Made by a program: the position numbers and the translations under genes
Notes under the pieces: model-generated
What the model was told of the DNA's origin: nothing
The model's database searches: none
Seen by the model: only the letters and a program-made list of their open reading frames with translations
Assembly: GCA_046154645.1 (NCBI GenBank)
Contig: JBJXDZ010000114.1
Span: 38,066 to 102,065 of the forward strand
From: Ga0077555 sp046154645
Lineage (GTDB): Bacteria > Pseudomonadota > Alphaproteobacteria > Rhizobiales > Hyphomicrobiaceae
Direction: 5' to 3'
Length of the DNA stretch: 64,000 nt
In this document: one piece after another, positions 27,413 through 36,934 of the stretch
Numbering within the stretch: position 1 is the stretch's first letter
Layout of the letters: each line of letters starts with the position of its first letter

Positions 27413-28885
27413 ATGCCGGATGCCCCCCTCAGCGATGAGGAGGTGGACGCGCTGTTCCGCCCGTTGTGCCGGTATCAGGCGCTGGTCCTTGCCGTCTCCG
27501 GTGGCGCCGACAGCACGGCAATGATGCACGCCGCAGCGGCTTGGCGTGACCGTCTCGCGGCACCACCGAAACTGCTGGTGGTGACAATCGATCACGGTTT
27601 ACGAGAGGAAGCCGCTGCCGAAGCTGCCACCGTCGCTGCTCAGGCCAAGGCACTTGGGCTCGAGCATCGCACACTCTCCTGGACGGGGCCAAAACCGCCT
27701 ACTGGCATCCAGGCTGCAGCCCGCACCGCACGCTATAGCCTCCTGTTGAATGCTGCCTGCCAAATGGGCGCAGCTGCCATTGTCACCGCCCACACCGCCG
27801 ACGATCAGGCCGAAACGGTCCTGATGCGGCTGGCGCGAGGCAGCGGCGTCGATGGCTTGGCCGGCATTCCGGCGGTGGGCCAGGTCGTGCAGCGCGACGC
27901 GTCCGGCGAGCCGAGGGCCTATCCCGTCCATCGGCCGTTCCTCGGCATCTCGCGTCGCCGGCTGCTCGCCACTTTGGCTGCGACCGGTAGCGCCTACAGC
28001 GACGATCCCAGCAATCAGGATCCCCGGTTCGAGCGCGTACGTGTGCGGGACGCATTGGTGCATCTCCAGGCGCTGGGCGTCACCCGGGAGACGATCGCGC
28101 GCGCCGCCACCCGCCTGCAAACGGCCAAGGCTGCCCTCGATCACGCCACGGACGCGCTGTGGCGCGCGGCTGTCACCGAGCCGCACGGCCTGATGCTGGT
28201 CATCGACCAGCAAGCGGTGGCGGCGGCTCCAGACGAGATCGGACTGCGCCTGCTGCGCCGGGCCCTCGCACGGGCAGGCGGGGCGGCCAAACCCGCGGAC
28301 CTTGCCGCCATCGAACATGCCTATCAGCGCCTCATCCGTACGGCTGGCGGCGGCCCGTCAGCGTTTACCCTCGGCGGCGCGATCGTCGAGGCATGCCCTT
28401 CCCAGAACGGTGCTCCGGGCACCTGGATCCGCCTCTATCGTGAGCCCGATCGGGAGGGTAGCCCTGCGGCCATCTCGCTGCCGCCAGGAGGCGCCGCCGT
28501 TTGGGACGCCCGGTTCTGGGTCGAAATTGACCCGGAATTTCCAGCGCCTGTGGAAGTTGGCCCTCTTGGCGCCCACTGGGCGAGCCTCGCTGGCCTGCAT
28601 AACTCCTTTGCCCAGCTTGCCATTCCGGCCGGCGCCGCACGGGCTGTGCCGGCCTTCCGAATGCGAGGCGCCGTGATCGCTGTTCCCGCGCTGGCCGAAG
28701 TGGCACAAACACGTGGCGATGCGACGCTTGCGGCTGCCTTGGACGGTCCGCGACAGACCTTGCCGGATGGGACTTTCGGCGCCCCCCAACTGCGATCGCG
28801 GCGGCTGGTTGACGGTTGGCCGGCGGGCACCGGCAATGCCGACCTACCGATTGTCGTGGGCTCCGAAGAGAATTCTGAGCCTTAA
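27413..28885 (+). CDS. tilS: tRNA(Ile)-lysidine synthetase
   Basis: A 490-residue protein with the PP-loop ATP-pyrophosphatase motif SGGADS (29-34) and the family strings VVTIDHGLREEAAAEA and TAHTADDQAETVLMRLARGSG. It converts cytidine 34 of the CAU anticodon of tRNA-Ile2 to lysidine so that it reads AUA; essential. It starts 4 bp after cpoB and is followed by ftsH, an order common in alphaproteobacteria. Confidence 0.95.
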   Translation: MPDAPLSDEEVDALFRPLCRYQALVLAVSGGADSTAMMHAAAAWRDRLAAPPKLLVVTIDHGLREEAAAEAATVAAQAKALGLEHRTLSWTGPKPPTGIQAAARTARYSLLLNAACQMGAAAIVTAHTADDQAETVLMRLARGSGVDGLAGIPAVGQVVQRDASGEPRAYPVHRPFLGISRRRLLATLAATGSAYSDDPSNQDPRFERVRVRDALVHLQALGVTRETIARAATRLQTAKAALDHATDALWRAAVTEPHGLMLVIDQQAVAAAPDEIGLRLLRRALARAGGAAKPADLAAIEHAYQRLIRTAGGGPSAFTLGGAIVEACPSQNGAPGTWIRLYREPDREGSPAAISLPPGGAAVWDARFWVEIDPEFPAPVEVGPLGAHWASLAGLHNSFAQLAIPAGAARAVPAFRMRGAVIAVPALAEVAQTRGDATLAAALDGPRQTLPDGTFGAPQLRSRRLVDGWPAGTGNADLPIVVGSEENSEP

Positions 28886-29014
28886 CTTGGCAAGGGTCCT
28901 GCACATCCCTATGTTACGAGCACCGCGTGTGGCGCTGACAATTGCGACACCGGGGTCTTGCGCCGTGGACCACCACATGCCCCCCGTCGCGTGCGCCACC
29001 AGGAAGGGACTCGC

Positions 29015-30964
29015 ATGAACACGCATTTCAGGACCGTCGCGATCTGGGTCGTCATTGGCCTGTTGCTCGTGGCCCTGTTCAATATCTTTCAGAATCCGGG
29101 CGCGGCCGGCCGCGCCAACGAGATCCGCTACACCGACTTCCTTAACCATATCGAGACCGGCCAGATTTCCGAGGTCGTGATCAAGGGCAATCGGATCAGC
29201 GGCCAGTTCACCGACAAGAGCGCTGACAAGAACCGTACCTTCTCGGTCGTCATCCCACATCCGCACGACCCCAACCTGGTCGAGCGCCTGCTGAAAAAGA
29301 ACGTGCAAATCCAGGGCAAGCCCACCGACGAGGACGTTCCCTCGATCATGAGCATGCTGGTGTCGTGGTTCCCGATGCTGCTGCTGATCGGCGTGTGGAT
29401 CTTCTTCATGCGCCAGATGCAGTCGGGTGGCGGCCGCGCCATGGGCTTCGGCAAGTCGAAAGCCAAGCTGCTCACCGAGCGCTCGGGCCGGGTGACGTTT
29501 GAGGACGTGGCCGGTGTCGATGAAGCCAAGGACGACCTACAGGAGATCGTCGAATTCCTGCGCGATCCGCAGAAGTTCCAGCGTTTGGGTGGCCGCATTC
29601 CCCGCGGTGCGTTGCTGGTTGGCCCGCCGGGCACCGGCAAGACGCTCATCGCCCGCGCCGTCGCCGGTGAAGCCAATGTGCCGTTCTTTACCATCTCGGG
29701 CTCCGACTTCGTCGAGATGTTCGTCGGCGTCGGTGCCAGCCGCGTGCGCGACATGTTCGATCAGGCGAAGAAGAATGCGCCCTGCATCATCTTCATCGAC
29801 GAAATTGACGCCGTCGGCCGCCATCGTGGTGCGGGCCTTGGCGGTGGCAACGACGAGCGCGAGCAGACGCTCAACCAGTTGCTGGTTGAAATGGACGGCT
29901 TCGAGGCCAACGAAGGCATCATCATTCTGGCCGCGACCAACCGGCCCGACGTGCTTGATCCAGCCTTGCTCCGTCCTGGCCGCTTCGACCGCCAGGTCGT
30001 GGTGCCGAACCCGGATGTGAACGGCCGCGAGAAGATCCTGCGCGTGCATGCCAAGAAGGTGCCGCTGGCGCCGGACGTGGATCTGCGCGTCATTGCTCGT
30101 GGTACGCCCGGGTTCTCGGGCGCTGATCTGGCCAACCTCGTCAACGAAGCCGCCCTGCTTGCTGCACGCCGTTCGAAGCGCATGGTGACCCACGTCGAGC
30201 TCGAGGATGCCAAGGACAAGGTCATGATGGGCGCGGAGCGCAAATCCATGGCCATGAGCGAAGAAGAGAAGAAACTCACCGCCTATCATGAGGCGGGCCA
30301 CGCCGTGGTTGGCCTCAAGGTTCCGGCCGGTCTCCCCGTGCACAAGGCCACCATCATCCCGCGTGGCCGCGCGCTGGGTATGGTCAAGTTCCTGCCCGAG
30401 GGCGACCGCTACTCCATGAAGTACAAGGAGTATACCTCGCAGCTCGCCGTCGCCATGGGTGGTCGCGTGGCCGAGGAAATGGTGTTCGGCAAAGACAACG
30501 TCACCTCGGGGGCCGTGGGCGATATCGACCAGGCCACCCGCATGGCGCGCGCCATGGTGACCCGCATGGGCTTTTCCGATCAGCTTGGCCTTGTCGCCTA
30601 TGGCGAGAACCAGGAGGAGGTGTTCCTCGGCATGAGCATGCAGAAGCACCAGAACGTGTCGGAGGCGACAGCGCAGACCATCGATAGCGAGGTGCGTCGT
30701 TTGGTCGAGGCCGGCTATCAGGACGCCAAGCGCATCCTGACCGAGCACTATGATGCCTTCGTGCGCGTGGCAGAGGCGCTGCTCGAGCTCGAGACGCTAT
30801 CGGGTGACGAGGTCAACGCCATCATGCGCGGCGAGAAGGTGGTGCGCAAATCCGACGACGAGGAGCGGCATGGGCCGACCGACTCGGCGGTTCCGGTGGC
30901 CGGACGTCAGCGGCCACCGCGCGAGGAGCCGGGCGGCGGTTTCGAGCCGCAACCACAGGTATAA
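29015..30964 (+). CDS. ftsH: FtsH, membrane AAA+ zinc metalloprotease
   Basis: A 649-residue protein. Two N-terminal membrane helices (FRTVAIWVVIGLLLVALF; SWFPMLLLIGVWIFFM) flank a periplasmic domain. The AAA module has Walker A GPPGTGKT (about 204-211), Walker B FIDEIDAVGR and SRH ATNRPDVLDPALLRPGRFD. The zinc protease motif is HEAGH (425-429). It degrades misassembled membrane proteins and regulators such as LpxC. Start MNTHFRTVAIW after AGGAAGGG. It closes the envelope block; a hairpin follows the stop. Confidence 0.97.
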   Translation: MNTHFRTVAIWVVIGLLLVALFNIFQNPGAAGRANEIRYTDFLNHIETGQISEVVIKGNRISGQFTDKSADKNRTFSVVIPHPHDPNLVERLLKKNVQIQGKPTDEDVPSIMSMLVSWFPMLLLIGVWIFFMRQMQSGGGRAMGFGKSKAKLLTERSGRVTFEDVAGVDEAKDDLQEIVEFLRDPQKFQRLGGRIPRGALLVGPPGTGKTLIARAVAGEANVPFFTISGSDFVEMFVGVGASRVRDMFDQAKKNAPCIIFIDEIDAVGRHRGAGLGGGNDEREQTLNQLLVEMDGFEANEGIIILAATNRPDVLDPALLRPGRFDRQVVVPNPDVNGREKILRVHAKKVPLAPDVDLRVIARGTPGFSGADLANLVNEAALLAARRSKRMVTHVELEDAKDKVMMGAERKSMAMSEEEKKLTAYHEAGHAVVGLKVPAGLPVHKATIIPRGRALGMVKFLPEGDRYSMKYKEYTSQLAVAMGGRVAEEMVFGKDNVTSGAVGDIDQATRMARAMVTRMGFSDQLGLVAYGENQEEVFLGMSMQKHQNVSEATAQTIDSEVRRLVEAGYQDAKRILTEHYDAFVRVAEALLELETLSGDEVNAIMRGEKVVRKSDDEERHGPTDSAVPVAGRQRPPREEPGGGFEPQPQV

Positions 30965-30988
30965 GCGCCCGCTTCGCTATGTAGCTTG

Positions 30989-31019
30989 GAGGCCGGATCT
31001 GCAGCCCAGATCCGGCCTC
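30989..31019 (+). terminator. Hairpin terminator after ftsH
   Basis: Arms GAGGCCGGATCT (30989-31000) and AGATCCGGCCTC (31008-31019) pair perfectly over 12 bp with a 7-nt loop. The T-tract is weak, and the convergent gene ends at 31029, so it may terminate from both sides. Confidence 0.6.
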
Positions 31020-31028
31020 GTTGCGTTG

Positions 31029-31790
31029 TCACCTCACCACGATCTTCTCTATGGCCCGTGCATACCACTGGAGGAGATTGAACAGGATGCCCGGTTCGCC
31101 GCCGAGATTGACCACGGGGACGTCCGGCCCGAAGGCTTCAATAGCCGCCAGCACCGCCTGCTCTGATGTATCGATGCGCCCCAGGGACACCGGGATGCCG
31201 GTGACGCCATAGCCGACCGTCTTGGCACCCAAGACGCCATGGAAGGTGATCAGGCGCTTGTAGCTGTGGTGCCACTGCAGCTCGATGCGCTTGATGTCAT
31301 TCCAGGCGATGCGCTTGGATCCCAGCAGCGTGTAGCCGCTGACCCCGAAGGCATCGATCCTCAGGGCTTGGCCGCGCCGGTAGCCCTGTATGAACCAGGC
31401 GAGGCCAATGAGGCACATTGCAAGTCCGGCCATCACGAACATGCTGCCATCGCCAGCGGTGCCTCGAACCATGCGGCTGACGATCTCGAGGATGTCCAGG
31501 TCGCCGAACATTACGAACCCGACGCTCGACATCTTGCCGCCCGTGGCCATGAGCGACCCGCCGAGCAGGCACATCTTCCAGGTGTAGTGCGCGACCAGCG
31601 GCTTGGGTCCTGTAGCTGCGGGCTGGCGGCGCATCTGGGCCGGTCGCGGGGGCAGAAACGTCGCTGGCTGACGGCCTTGCGATTTCTGCGGCAGGAATGT
31701 CGTTGGTTGGCTCTGGCCTGCCGGCTTCTCTGTTCCAGGCCGCTGGCGGCGACCGAAGGTCGGCGGCGGGGCAATCGGATCGTCGAACAT
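31029..31790 (-). CDS. Hypothetical inner-membrane protein, PH-like C-terminus
   Basis: A 253-residue protein starting MFDDPIAPPPTFGRRQRPG. About 85 residues of Pro/Gln/Arg-rich sequence precede two hydrophobic segments (WKMCLLGGSLMATGGKMSSV and MFVMAGLAMCLIGLAWFIQG). The C-terminal part (ALRIDAFGVSGYTLLGSKRI, AWNDIKRIELQ) resembles bacterial PH-like (bPH) domains of small membrane proteins. Function unknown. The start follows the start of coding character; the upstream frame is longer but non-protein-like. Confidence 0.62.
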   Translation of the reverse strand: MFDDPIAPPPTFGRRQRPGTEKPAGQSQPTTFLPQKSQGRQPATFLPPRPAQMRRQPAATGPKPLVAHYTWKMCLLGGSLMATGGKMSSVGFVMFGDLDILEIVSRMVRGTAGDGSMFVMAGLAMCLIGLAWFIQGYRRGQALRIDAFGVSGYTLLGSKRIAWNDIKRIELQWHHSYKRLITFHGVLGAKTVGYGVTGIPVSLGRIDTSEQAVLAAIEAFGPDVPVVNLGGEPGILFNLLQWYARAIEKIVVR

Positions 31791-32066
31791 GGTCCAAGTC
31801 CTGCGTGCTCGGTGCGCCTCCAGTATGGGCTCGATCGGAAACCATCCCGTTATCGGCAGGGGGCGATGACTGAACAGGGCAAAGCCCCGGTTAAGCGCGG
31901 GCTCGTCGGAGGACAGCTGTCGGGCTTGCCGCCCTTGCGGCGGTCCTGCCACGGGCGGTCCAAAAAGCGTTCAAAACCACCAGACTGCGGCACTTTCGGC
32001 GTGGCGTTAACCATCAGTCCGGGCAAAGTACCGGCCGGAGTCATCGTCTACCCTGGAGATTTGATC

Positions 32067-32381
32067 ATGCGCGCACTGCTTCGTACCGCCGTCGTGAGTC
32101 TGACCGTCGTTGGCTTGGTCCTGGCGGCCACCCCGCAGGCCGAGGCTGCCACGTGCGTCAGCAAGGCCGCACAGGGCACCAATACGACCAAGGACGGGGC
32201 CATGTTCCAGGCCTGGGAGGCCGTGCTGCAGGCAACCGACTGGGGCTCTTGGGCGTCGTTCATGTCGTCCGGTGCCAAGATCGGCAGCGCGCCGGGTTAT
32301 GCCGTGAGCAACGTCAAGTCGAGCTGCAAGCCGGGTGGCCTCGGTTTCGAATGCGTCATGCAAGCCAAGCTCTGCAAGTAA
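32067..32381 (+). CDS. Small secreted protein, unknown function
   Basis: A 104-residue protein with a clean Sec signal peptide (MRALLRTAVVSLTVVGLVLA, cleavage after TPQAEA). The mature part has four cysteines (CVSKAAQG, SSCKPGGLGFECVMQAKLC), consistent with two disulfide bonds. No family recognised by eye; similar small alphaproteobacterial secreted proteins exist. The start at 32067 follows GGAGATTTGATC. A 41-bp sequence after it, with a hairpin, recurs at 33185. Confidence 0.72.
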   Translation: MRALLRTAVVSLTVVGLVLAATPQAEAATCVSKAAQGTNTTKDGAMFQAWEAVLQATDWGSWASFMSSGAKIGSAPGYAVSNVKSSCKPGGLGFECVMQAKLCK

Positions 32382-32401
32382 ACAAGCGCGATCGGCGATC
32401 G

Positions 32402-32442
32402 TTGGCGACGGGCGGTTCCGCGAGGCGCCGCCCGTTGACGTT
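32402..32442 (+). repeat. Direct repeat copy 1 with terminator-like hairpin
   Basis: A 41-bp sequence repeated exactly at 33185-33225. It includes the hairpin ACGGGCGG / CCGCCCGT with a 12-nt loop, shortly after the secreted-protein gene, where it could act as a terminator although no T-run follows. Confidence 0.75.
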
Positions 32443-32551
32443 CGGGCGGCCGGCCAAATCCCTGTTTCCTCACGCAAGCGTTAATTGATCTCGGTTCAAT
32501 TCAAGCTATGCTGCCACTCAACGTCGTGAAGCCGACATGGGAGGCAGCGCT

Positions 32552-33040
32552 ATGGAGATCGAGCGCAAGGCCGACAGGCTCATCCTGTCGACGGGAGCGG
32601 GCGCACCGTGGTTCAGCAGCCTGGCGATCGGCTTATTCGTCTTTGGGATTTCCGGTACGATCCTGGTCGCGCATGTCTATGAGGCTATCTACAAGGGCTG
32701 GCACTTCGGCTGGGCAGCGCTCATCATTTGCCCGCTGGTGATGTACAGTTTTGGCAAAGTCATCATCGCCGCGTGCCATGCCACCCTCGAAGTGGATGCC
32801 CGCTATGGCCAGGTCCTCCTTGAGCGTCGCTTCCTCAGCCGTACGGAACGCGAGAAATTCCGCCTCGACGATGTTGCAGCACTCGAAGTTGAGGTCAGCA
32901 AGGACAGTGACGGCGACAAGCAATACCAGCCCGTACTGCGACTGACGTCGGGCCGGCGCATCGAGCTGGCGGCCAAGTCCTTCTCCCGTGCCAAGCTTGA
33001 CCCGGCCGTCGCGGCCTTCGAGGCAGCGCGGGTTAAATGA
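32552..33040 (+). CDS. Hypothetical small membrane protein
   Basis: A 162-residue protein starting MEIERKADRLILSTGAGAP after a GGGAGGCAGCGCT ribosome-binding site. Two hydrophobic segments occur at about residues 20-40 (FSSLAIGLFVFGISGTILVA) and 55-75 (WAALIICPLVMYSFGKVII). The soluble C-terminal part (EVDARYGQVLLERRFLSRTE) has strand-like PH-domain character. Function unknown. A decayed copy of its 5' end begins at 33101. Confidence 0.72.
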   Translation: MEIERKADRLILSTGAGAPWFSSLAIGLFVFGISGTILVAHVYEAIYKGWHFGWAALIICPLVMYSFGKVIIAACHATLEVDARYGQVLLERRFLSRTEREKFRLDDVAALEVEVSKDSDGDKQYQPVLRLTSGRRIELAAKSFSRAKLDPAVAAFEAARVK

Positions 33041-33100
33041 TCGTTGTTGTGGTTTTGGTAATGAGGTCGGAGTGAAGCGTCAGTTCAGCTCCCGCACCCC

Positions 33101-33265
33101 ATGCACATCGAGCAGGCAAATGGCAAGATCATCCTGACCACTGGCCAAGGGCGTCCAGGGAAGCGAGATGCGGTCGGCAACCTTTTGGCGACGGGCGGTT
33201 CCGCGAGGCGCCGCCCGTTGACGTTGCTGCATTCTGTTGCGGCACCGGATCTGGTGCTATTCTGA
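33101..33265 (+). pseudogene. Decayed duplicate of the preceding membrane-protein gene
   Basis: The frame from 33101 begins MHIEQANGKIILTTG, matching the start of the 32552 protein (MEIERKADRLILSTG: M-x-I-E at the start and I-L-x-T-G near position 11-15). After about 26 codons it runs into the 41-bp direct repeat (33185-33225) and stops at 33265. The body of the gene is missing, so this is a fusion of a duplicated 5' end to a duplicated intergenic hairpin. Confidence 0.55.
33185..33225 (+). repeat. Direct repeat copy 2 with terminator-like hairpin
   Basis: Exact second copy of the 41-bp sequence at 32402-32442, including the ACGGGCGG / CCGCCCGT hairpin. Weaker similarity extends some 15-20 bp upstream, which indicates duplication of a longer segment. 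Confidence 0.75.
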
Positions 33266-33269
33266 CGCC

Positions 33270-33866
33270 ATGAACATCCAAGTCAGCCAGAGTCAGCAGA
33301 CCACCCAGGCCGCCGAGGGACTACCCCGGCGCGCGTGGACGGTTGCCGAGATCGAGCGCATGGTCGCGTCTGGCTTCCTCGACGAAGGAGAACGCTTCGA
33401 GCTCATCGGCGGGGAGATCGTGCCGATGTCGGCGAGGGGCGCCCACCATGAAAACGTCAAACGGGCATTGAACAAGTTTTGGGTTCGCGCGCTGCCGCCA
33501 GACATGGAGGTGCTGACCGAAACCACACTGCGCTCAGGTGCCAATGACTTCCGCGAGCCCGATTTCGTGTTCTGGCCGAGCGCCGTGGCCGACCTGCAGC
33601 CTCAGCACGTCGAGCTGATCGTCGAGATCGCGGATTCGAGCCTCGCCTACGATCTCGGCCGCAAAGCTGCCTACTACGCCAGCCTTGGCCTCCCCGATTA
33701 CTGGGTGATCGATGCCCAGTCGCTGGTCACGCGCGTGCATCGCGATCCCGCGGGCGAGGCCTACGCCAGCATCATCGCAAGCGATCGCCAGACATTCCTG
33801 ACACCGCTGCGGCTTCCAGGCTTGGCCGTCCGCCTCGCGGACTTGGGGCTAGATCCGGTGACTTGA
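33270..33866 (+). CDS. Uma2-family (DUF820) protein
   Basis: A 198-residue protein with the Uma2 pattern: RRAWTVAEIERMVASG, FELIGGEIVPMSARG, then FREPDFVFWPS, ELIVEIADSSLAYDLGRKAA and LPDYWVIDA. These contain the PD-(D/E)XK-like core (the D of EPDFVF and the E of LIVEIADS). The family is annotated as putative restriction-type endonuclease but no function is established. The start MNIQVSQSQQ is the first ATG with coding character. Confidence 0.88.
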   Translation: MNIQVSQSQQTTQAAEGLPRRAWTVAEIERMVASGFLDEGERFELIGGEIVPMSARGAHHENVKRALNKFWVRALPPDMEVLTETTLRSGANDFREPDFVFWPSAVADLQPQHVELIVEIADSSLAYDLGRKAAYYASLGLPDYWVIDAQSLVTRVHRDPAGEAYASIIASDRQTFLTPLRLPGLAVRLADLGLDPVT

Positions 33867-34025
33867 ACGGGTGGATGATCAGATCCGACGACCCCGCCTC
33901 CCAGACGCGACTCGATCTCGCTTCCCGCAGCGCCTTGATTGTGCTACGTCCCGCGCAATCTTTGTGCGCCGCAGCATCCGCGTGATGCCGCGCGGCGGTC
34001 GCCGTTGGCGGATCGGACCACCCAA

Positions 34026-35852
34026 ATGCAAATTCGCAACATCGCCATTATCGCGCACGTCGACCATGGCAAGACGACGCTGGTCGATGCGCTCTTGAAG
34101 CAGTCCGGTGCCTTCCGCGAGAACCAGAAGGTCGATGCCCAAGCCATGGACTCCAACGATCTGGAGCGTGAGCGCGGCATCACCATCCTGGCCAAGTGCA
34201 CATCGATCCTGTGGCGCGACATGCGCATCAACATCGTCGACACACCGGGCCACGCCGACTTCGGCGGTGAGGTTGAGCGCATTCTGAACATGGTCGACGG
34301 GGTCGTGGTGCTCGTCGACGCCTCGGAAGGGCCGCTGCCGCAGACCAAGTTCGTGGTCTCCAAGGCCCTCAAGATGGGCCTGCGCCCGATCGTCGCCATC
34401 AACAAGATCGACCGCCCGGACGAGCGCCACGACCAAGTGCTTAACGAGATCTTCGATCTGTTCGCGGGCCTCGACGCCACCGACGAGCAGCTCGATTTCC
34501 CGGTCATCTACGGCTCCGGCCGCGATGGTTGGATGGCCACGGACCCCAAGGGTCCGAAAGGTGATCTCACGCCCTTGTTCGAGCTGATCGTGCGTCACGT
34601 GCCGGAGCCGATTGCCGAGCCGGGCCCCTTCCGGCTGCTGGCGACGACGCTGGAAGCCGACCCGTTCCTCGGCCGTATTCTCACTGGCCGGATCCGCTCG
34701 GGCAGCGTCAAGCCGAACCAGACCATCAAGGCGATCTCGCGCGACGGCAAGCTGATCGAAACCACCCGCGTCACCAAGGTGCTGGCCTTCCGCGGCCTCG
34801 AGCGCACGGCAGTTGATCTGGCCGAAGCCGGGGACATCGTCGCCATCGCCGGCATCACGGAAGCCACCGTCGCCGACACGCTGTGCGACCCCTCCGTCGA
34901 GACGGCGATCCCCGCGCAGCCGATCGATCCGCCGACCTTGTCGATGCATTTCCGCATCAACGACGGCCCCTTCGCCGGCCAGGAAGGCGACAAGGTACAG
35001 AGCCGCGTCATCCGCGACCGTTTGATGAAGGAAGCCGAGCGCAACGTCGCCATCCGCATCACCGACATCGTCGACAGCGACAGCTTCGAAGTTGCCGGCC
35101 GCGGCGAATTGCAACTCGGCATCCTGATCGAGAACATGCGCCGCGAGGGCTTTGAGCTCACCGTGTCGCGCCCGCGCGTCGTAACCCGCATCGACGAGAC
35201 GACAGGGCAGAAGCTGGAGCCGATCGAGGAAGTCATCATCGACGTCGACGAGCAGCACTCGGGCGTCGTCGTGAAGGGCCTCTCGGAGCGGCGCGGCGAG
35301 ATGATGGAGATGCGCCCCTCTGGCGGTGGTCGCGCGCGCCTCGTGTTCCACGTGCCAACGCGCGGGCTCATTGGCTACCAGGGCGAACTGCTGACCGACA
35401 CACGCGGCACCGCCGTCATGAACCGCCTGTTCCATGCCTACGCGCCGATGAAGGGCGAGATCGCCGGCCGCCGCCAGGGGGTGCTGATCTCCAACGGTGT
35501 CGGCGAGGCCACCGCCTATTCGCTGTTCTATCTGCAGGAGCGCGGCTCGATGATGATCGACCCGCAAGCGCGGGTTTATGAAGGCATGATCATCGGCGAG
35601 CACAGCCGCGAGAACGATCTCGTGGTCAACGTGGTGCAGGGCAAGAAGCTCACCAACGTGCGTGCCTCCGGCAAGGATGAGGCGCTGATCCTCACGCCGC
35701 CCATGCGTCTGACCCTAGAGCGCGCCATGAGCTACATCCAGGACGACGAGCTGGTCGAGATCACGCCCAAGACCATTCGCCTCCGCAAGCGCTGGCTCGA
35801 TCCGAACGTCAGAAAGCGCATGGAGAGGAAGAGCGAAGCCGAGGCGGTTTGA
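34026..35852 (+). CDS. typA: TypA/BipA ribosome-binding GTPase
   Basis: A 608-residue translational GTPase. G1 AHVDHGKTT (10-18), G2 region ERERGITILAK, G3 DTPGHADFGGE and G4 INKIDRP are all present, followed by the EF-G-like domains III and V and the TypA C-terminal domain (GYQGELLTDTRGTAVMNRLF and RERGSMMIDPQARVYEGMI). It binds the ribosome and is needed under stress or low temperature. ATG at 34026 after the first non-coding stretch. Confidence 0.96.
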   Translation: MQIRNIAIIAHVDHGKTTLVDALLKQSGAFRENQKVDAQAMDSNDLERERGITILAKCTSILWRDMRINIVDTPGHADFGGEVERILNMVDGVVVLVDASEGPLPQTKFVVSKALKMGLRPIVAINKIDRPDERHDQVLNEIFDLFAGLDATDEQLDFPVIYGSGRDGWMATDPKGPKGDLTPLFELIVRHVPEPIAEPGPFRLLATTLEADPFLGRILTGRIRSGSVKPNQTIKAISRDGKLIETTRVTKVLAFRGLERTAVDLAEAGDIVAIAGITEATVADTLCDPSVETAIPAQPIDPPTLSMHFRINDGPFAGQEGDKVQSRVIRDRLMKEAERNVAIRITDIVDSDSFEVAGRGELQLGILIENMRREGFELTVSRPRVVTRIDETTGQKLEPIEEVIIDVDEQHSGVVVKGLSERRGEMMEMRPSGGGRARLVFHVPTRGLIGYQGELLTDTRGTAVMNRLFHAYAPMKGEIAGRRQGVLISNGVGEATAYSLFYLQERGSMMIDPQARVYEGMIIGEHSRENDLVVNVVQGKKLTNVRASGKDEALILTPPMRLTLERAMSYIQDDELVEITPKTIRLRKRWLDPNVRKRMERKSEAEAV

Positions 35853-35879
35853 GCACGAACGCCAACCGCCGCGGCGACG

Positions 35880-36887
35880 TCAGGTGCCCATAGGGCGCCC
35901 GCCAAAACGGGACACGAGCCGCGCAGCCGTGCCACGCAGCACCAGCTGTTTGTCGGCTTCCGTGATGGCGGCGCCAGCAACGCTTTCGCGCACCGTATCC
36001 GGCGCAAAAATCGGATAGTCGGTGCCGAGCATGACGCGGTCGGCGCCGAACACCTTGACCGCAAGTGCCACAGCGTTCGGGCCGAGGGACGCCGTATCGA
36101 AGTAGAGTTTGCGCAAGGTCTCGATCGGGAACGGCGCGCCCGGATAGCGCGTGGCGGCAATCGCGTCGATGCGTTCCAGAATGAACGGCAGCGTGCCGCC
36201 CAGGTTCACCACCTGGAAGGCGATGTTGCGATAGCGCTCGACGAACCCGCCGAACACCAGCGTCAAGGCCATATGCGAGAGCGACGCCTGCAGGTTCAGC
36301 GCCGAAGCGCGATAGACCGACGTGTCGGGAAACGGCTCAGGTGGCGTGGCGCCCGGGGCAAGACCTGGATGCACCATCAGCAGCGCCCCCACCTCATCGG
36401 CCGCCTCGAACAGGGGTTGCAAGCATTGGGCGCGCTCGATCGTGAGCAGCATGTCGCCGGGCAGGATGGCACCGAGCAGCCCCAGGTGGAGCCTTGCGCG
36501 CCGCAATTCCGCGACAGCGGCCTGCATGTCGGCAAGTGGCAACCCGGCGAGGCCATGCAAGCGGTTCTTCGAGTCGCGACAGATGGCGGCGAGGTTGTCA
36601 TTGAAGGCCGTCACCAGCGGCAGGCTTTGAGCCGGTGGCAGCACATCGAGGCCGAGCGCGCCAGGAAACGTCATCACCTGTGTGGCGATGCCGCGACTGT
36701 CCAGATAGGCAAGGCGCGTTGGAACATCGGTGTAGCTCGGCGACAGTGGGGTATCGGCTGTCATCGCATGCAGCGTGGCCTGACCATCGGCAGTGGTGGC
36801 GACGTAGGGCCGCTCGCGCCGATGCCGCAATGTTTCGACCAGACCACCATAGAAGTGCGCATGCACGTCGATGGCCATGGCAGGCAA
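35880..36887 (-). CDS. Amidohydrolase-family protein
   Basis: A 335-residue TIM-barrel metal-dependent hydrolase: metal motif H-x-H in AIDVHAHFYGG near the N-terminus, a metal-ligand His in ALLMVHPGLAPG and the catalytic Asp in MLGTDYPIFAPDTV. It resembles the ACMSD (aminocarboxymuconate-semialdehyde decarboxylase)-like branch, often decarboxylases; the substrate is unknown. ATG at 36887 or 36878 are both possible. A sugar-phosphate isomerase-like gene lies upstream on the same strand. Confidence 0.86.
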   Translation of the reverse strand: MPAMAIDVHAHFYGGLVETLRHRRERPYVATTADGQATLHAMTADTPLSPSYTDVPTRLAYLDSRGIATQVMTFPGALGLDVLPPAQSLPLVTAFNDNLAAICRDSKNRLHGLAGLPLADMQAAVAELRRARLHLGLLGAILPGDMLLTIERAQCLQPLFEAADEVGALLMVHPGLAPGATPPEPFPDTSVYRASALNLQASLSHMALTLVFGGFVERYRNIAFQVVNLGGTLPFILERIDAIAATRYPGAPFPIETLRKLYFDTASLGPNAVALAVKVFGADRVMLGTDYPIFAPDTVRESVAGAAITEADKQLVLRGTAARLVSRFGGRPMGT

Positions 36888-36934
36888 GTCCTCGCTCTGG
36901 GGACGCGATGGCGTCGATGCTGCCCGTCACCCCG

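Noticed and set aside
29537..30748. 403-codon minus-strand frame over ftsH
   Set aside because: Antisense to the AAA+ and HEAGH region; artefact of high-GC codon use.
33879..35603. 574-codon minus-strand frame over typA
   Set aside because: Antisense to the clear GTPase motifs; no family signature.
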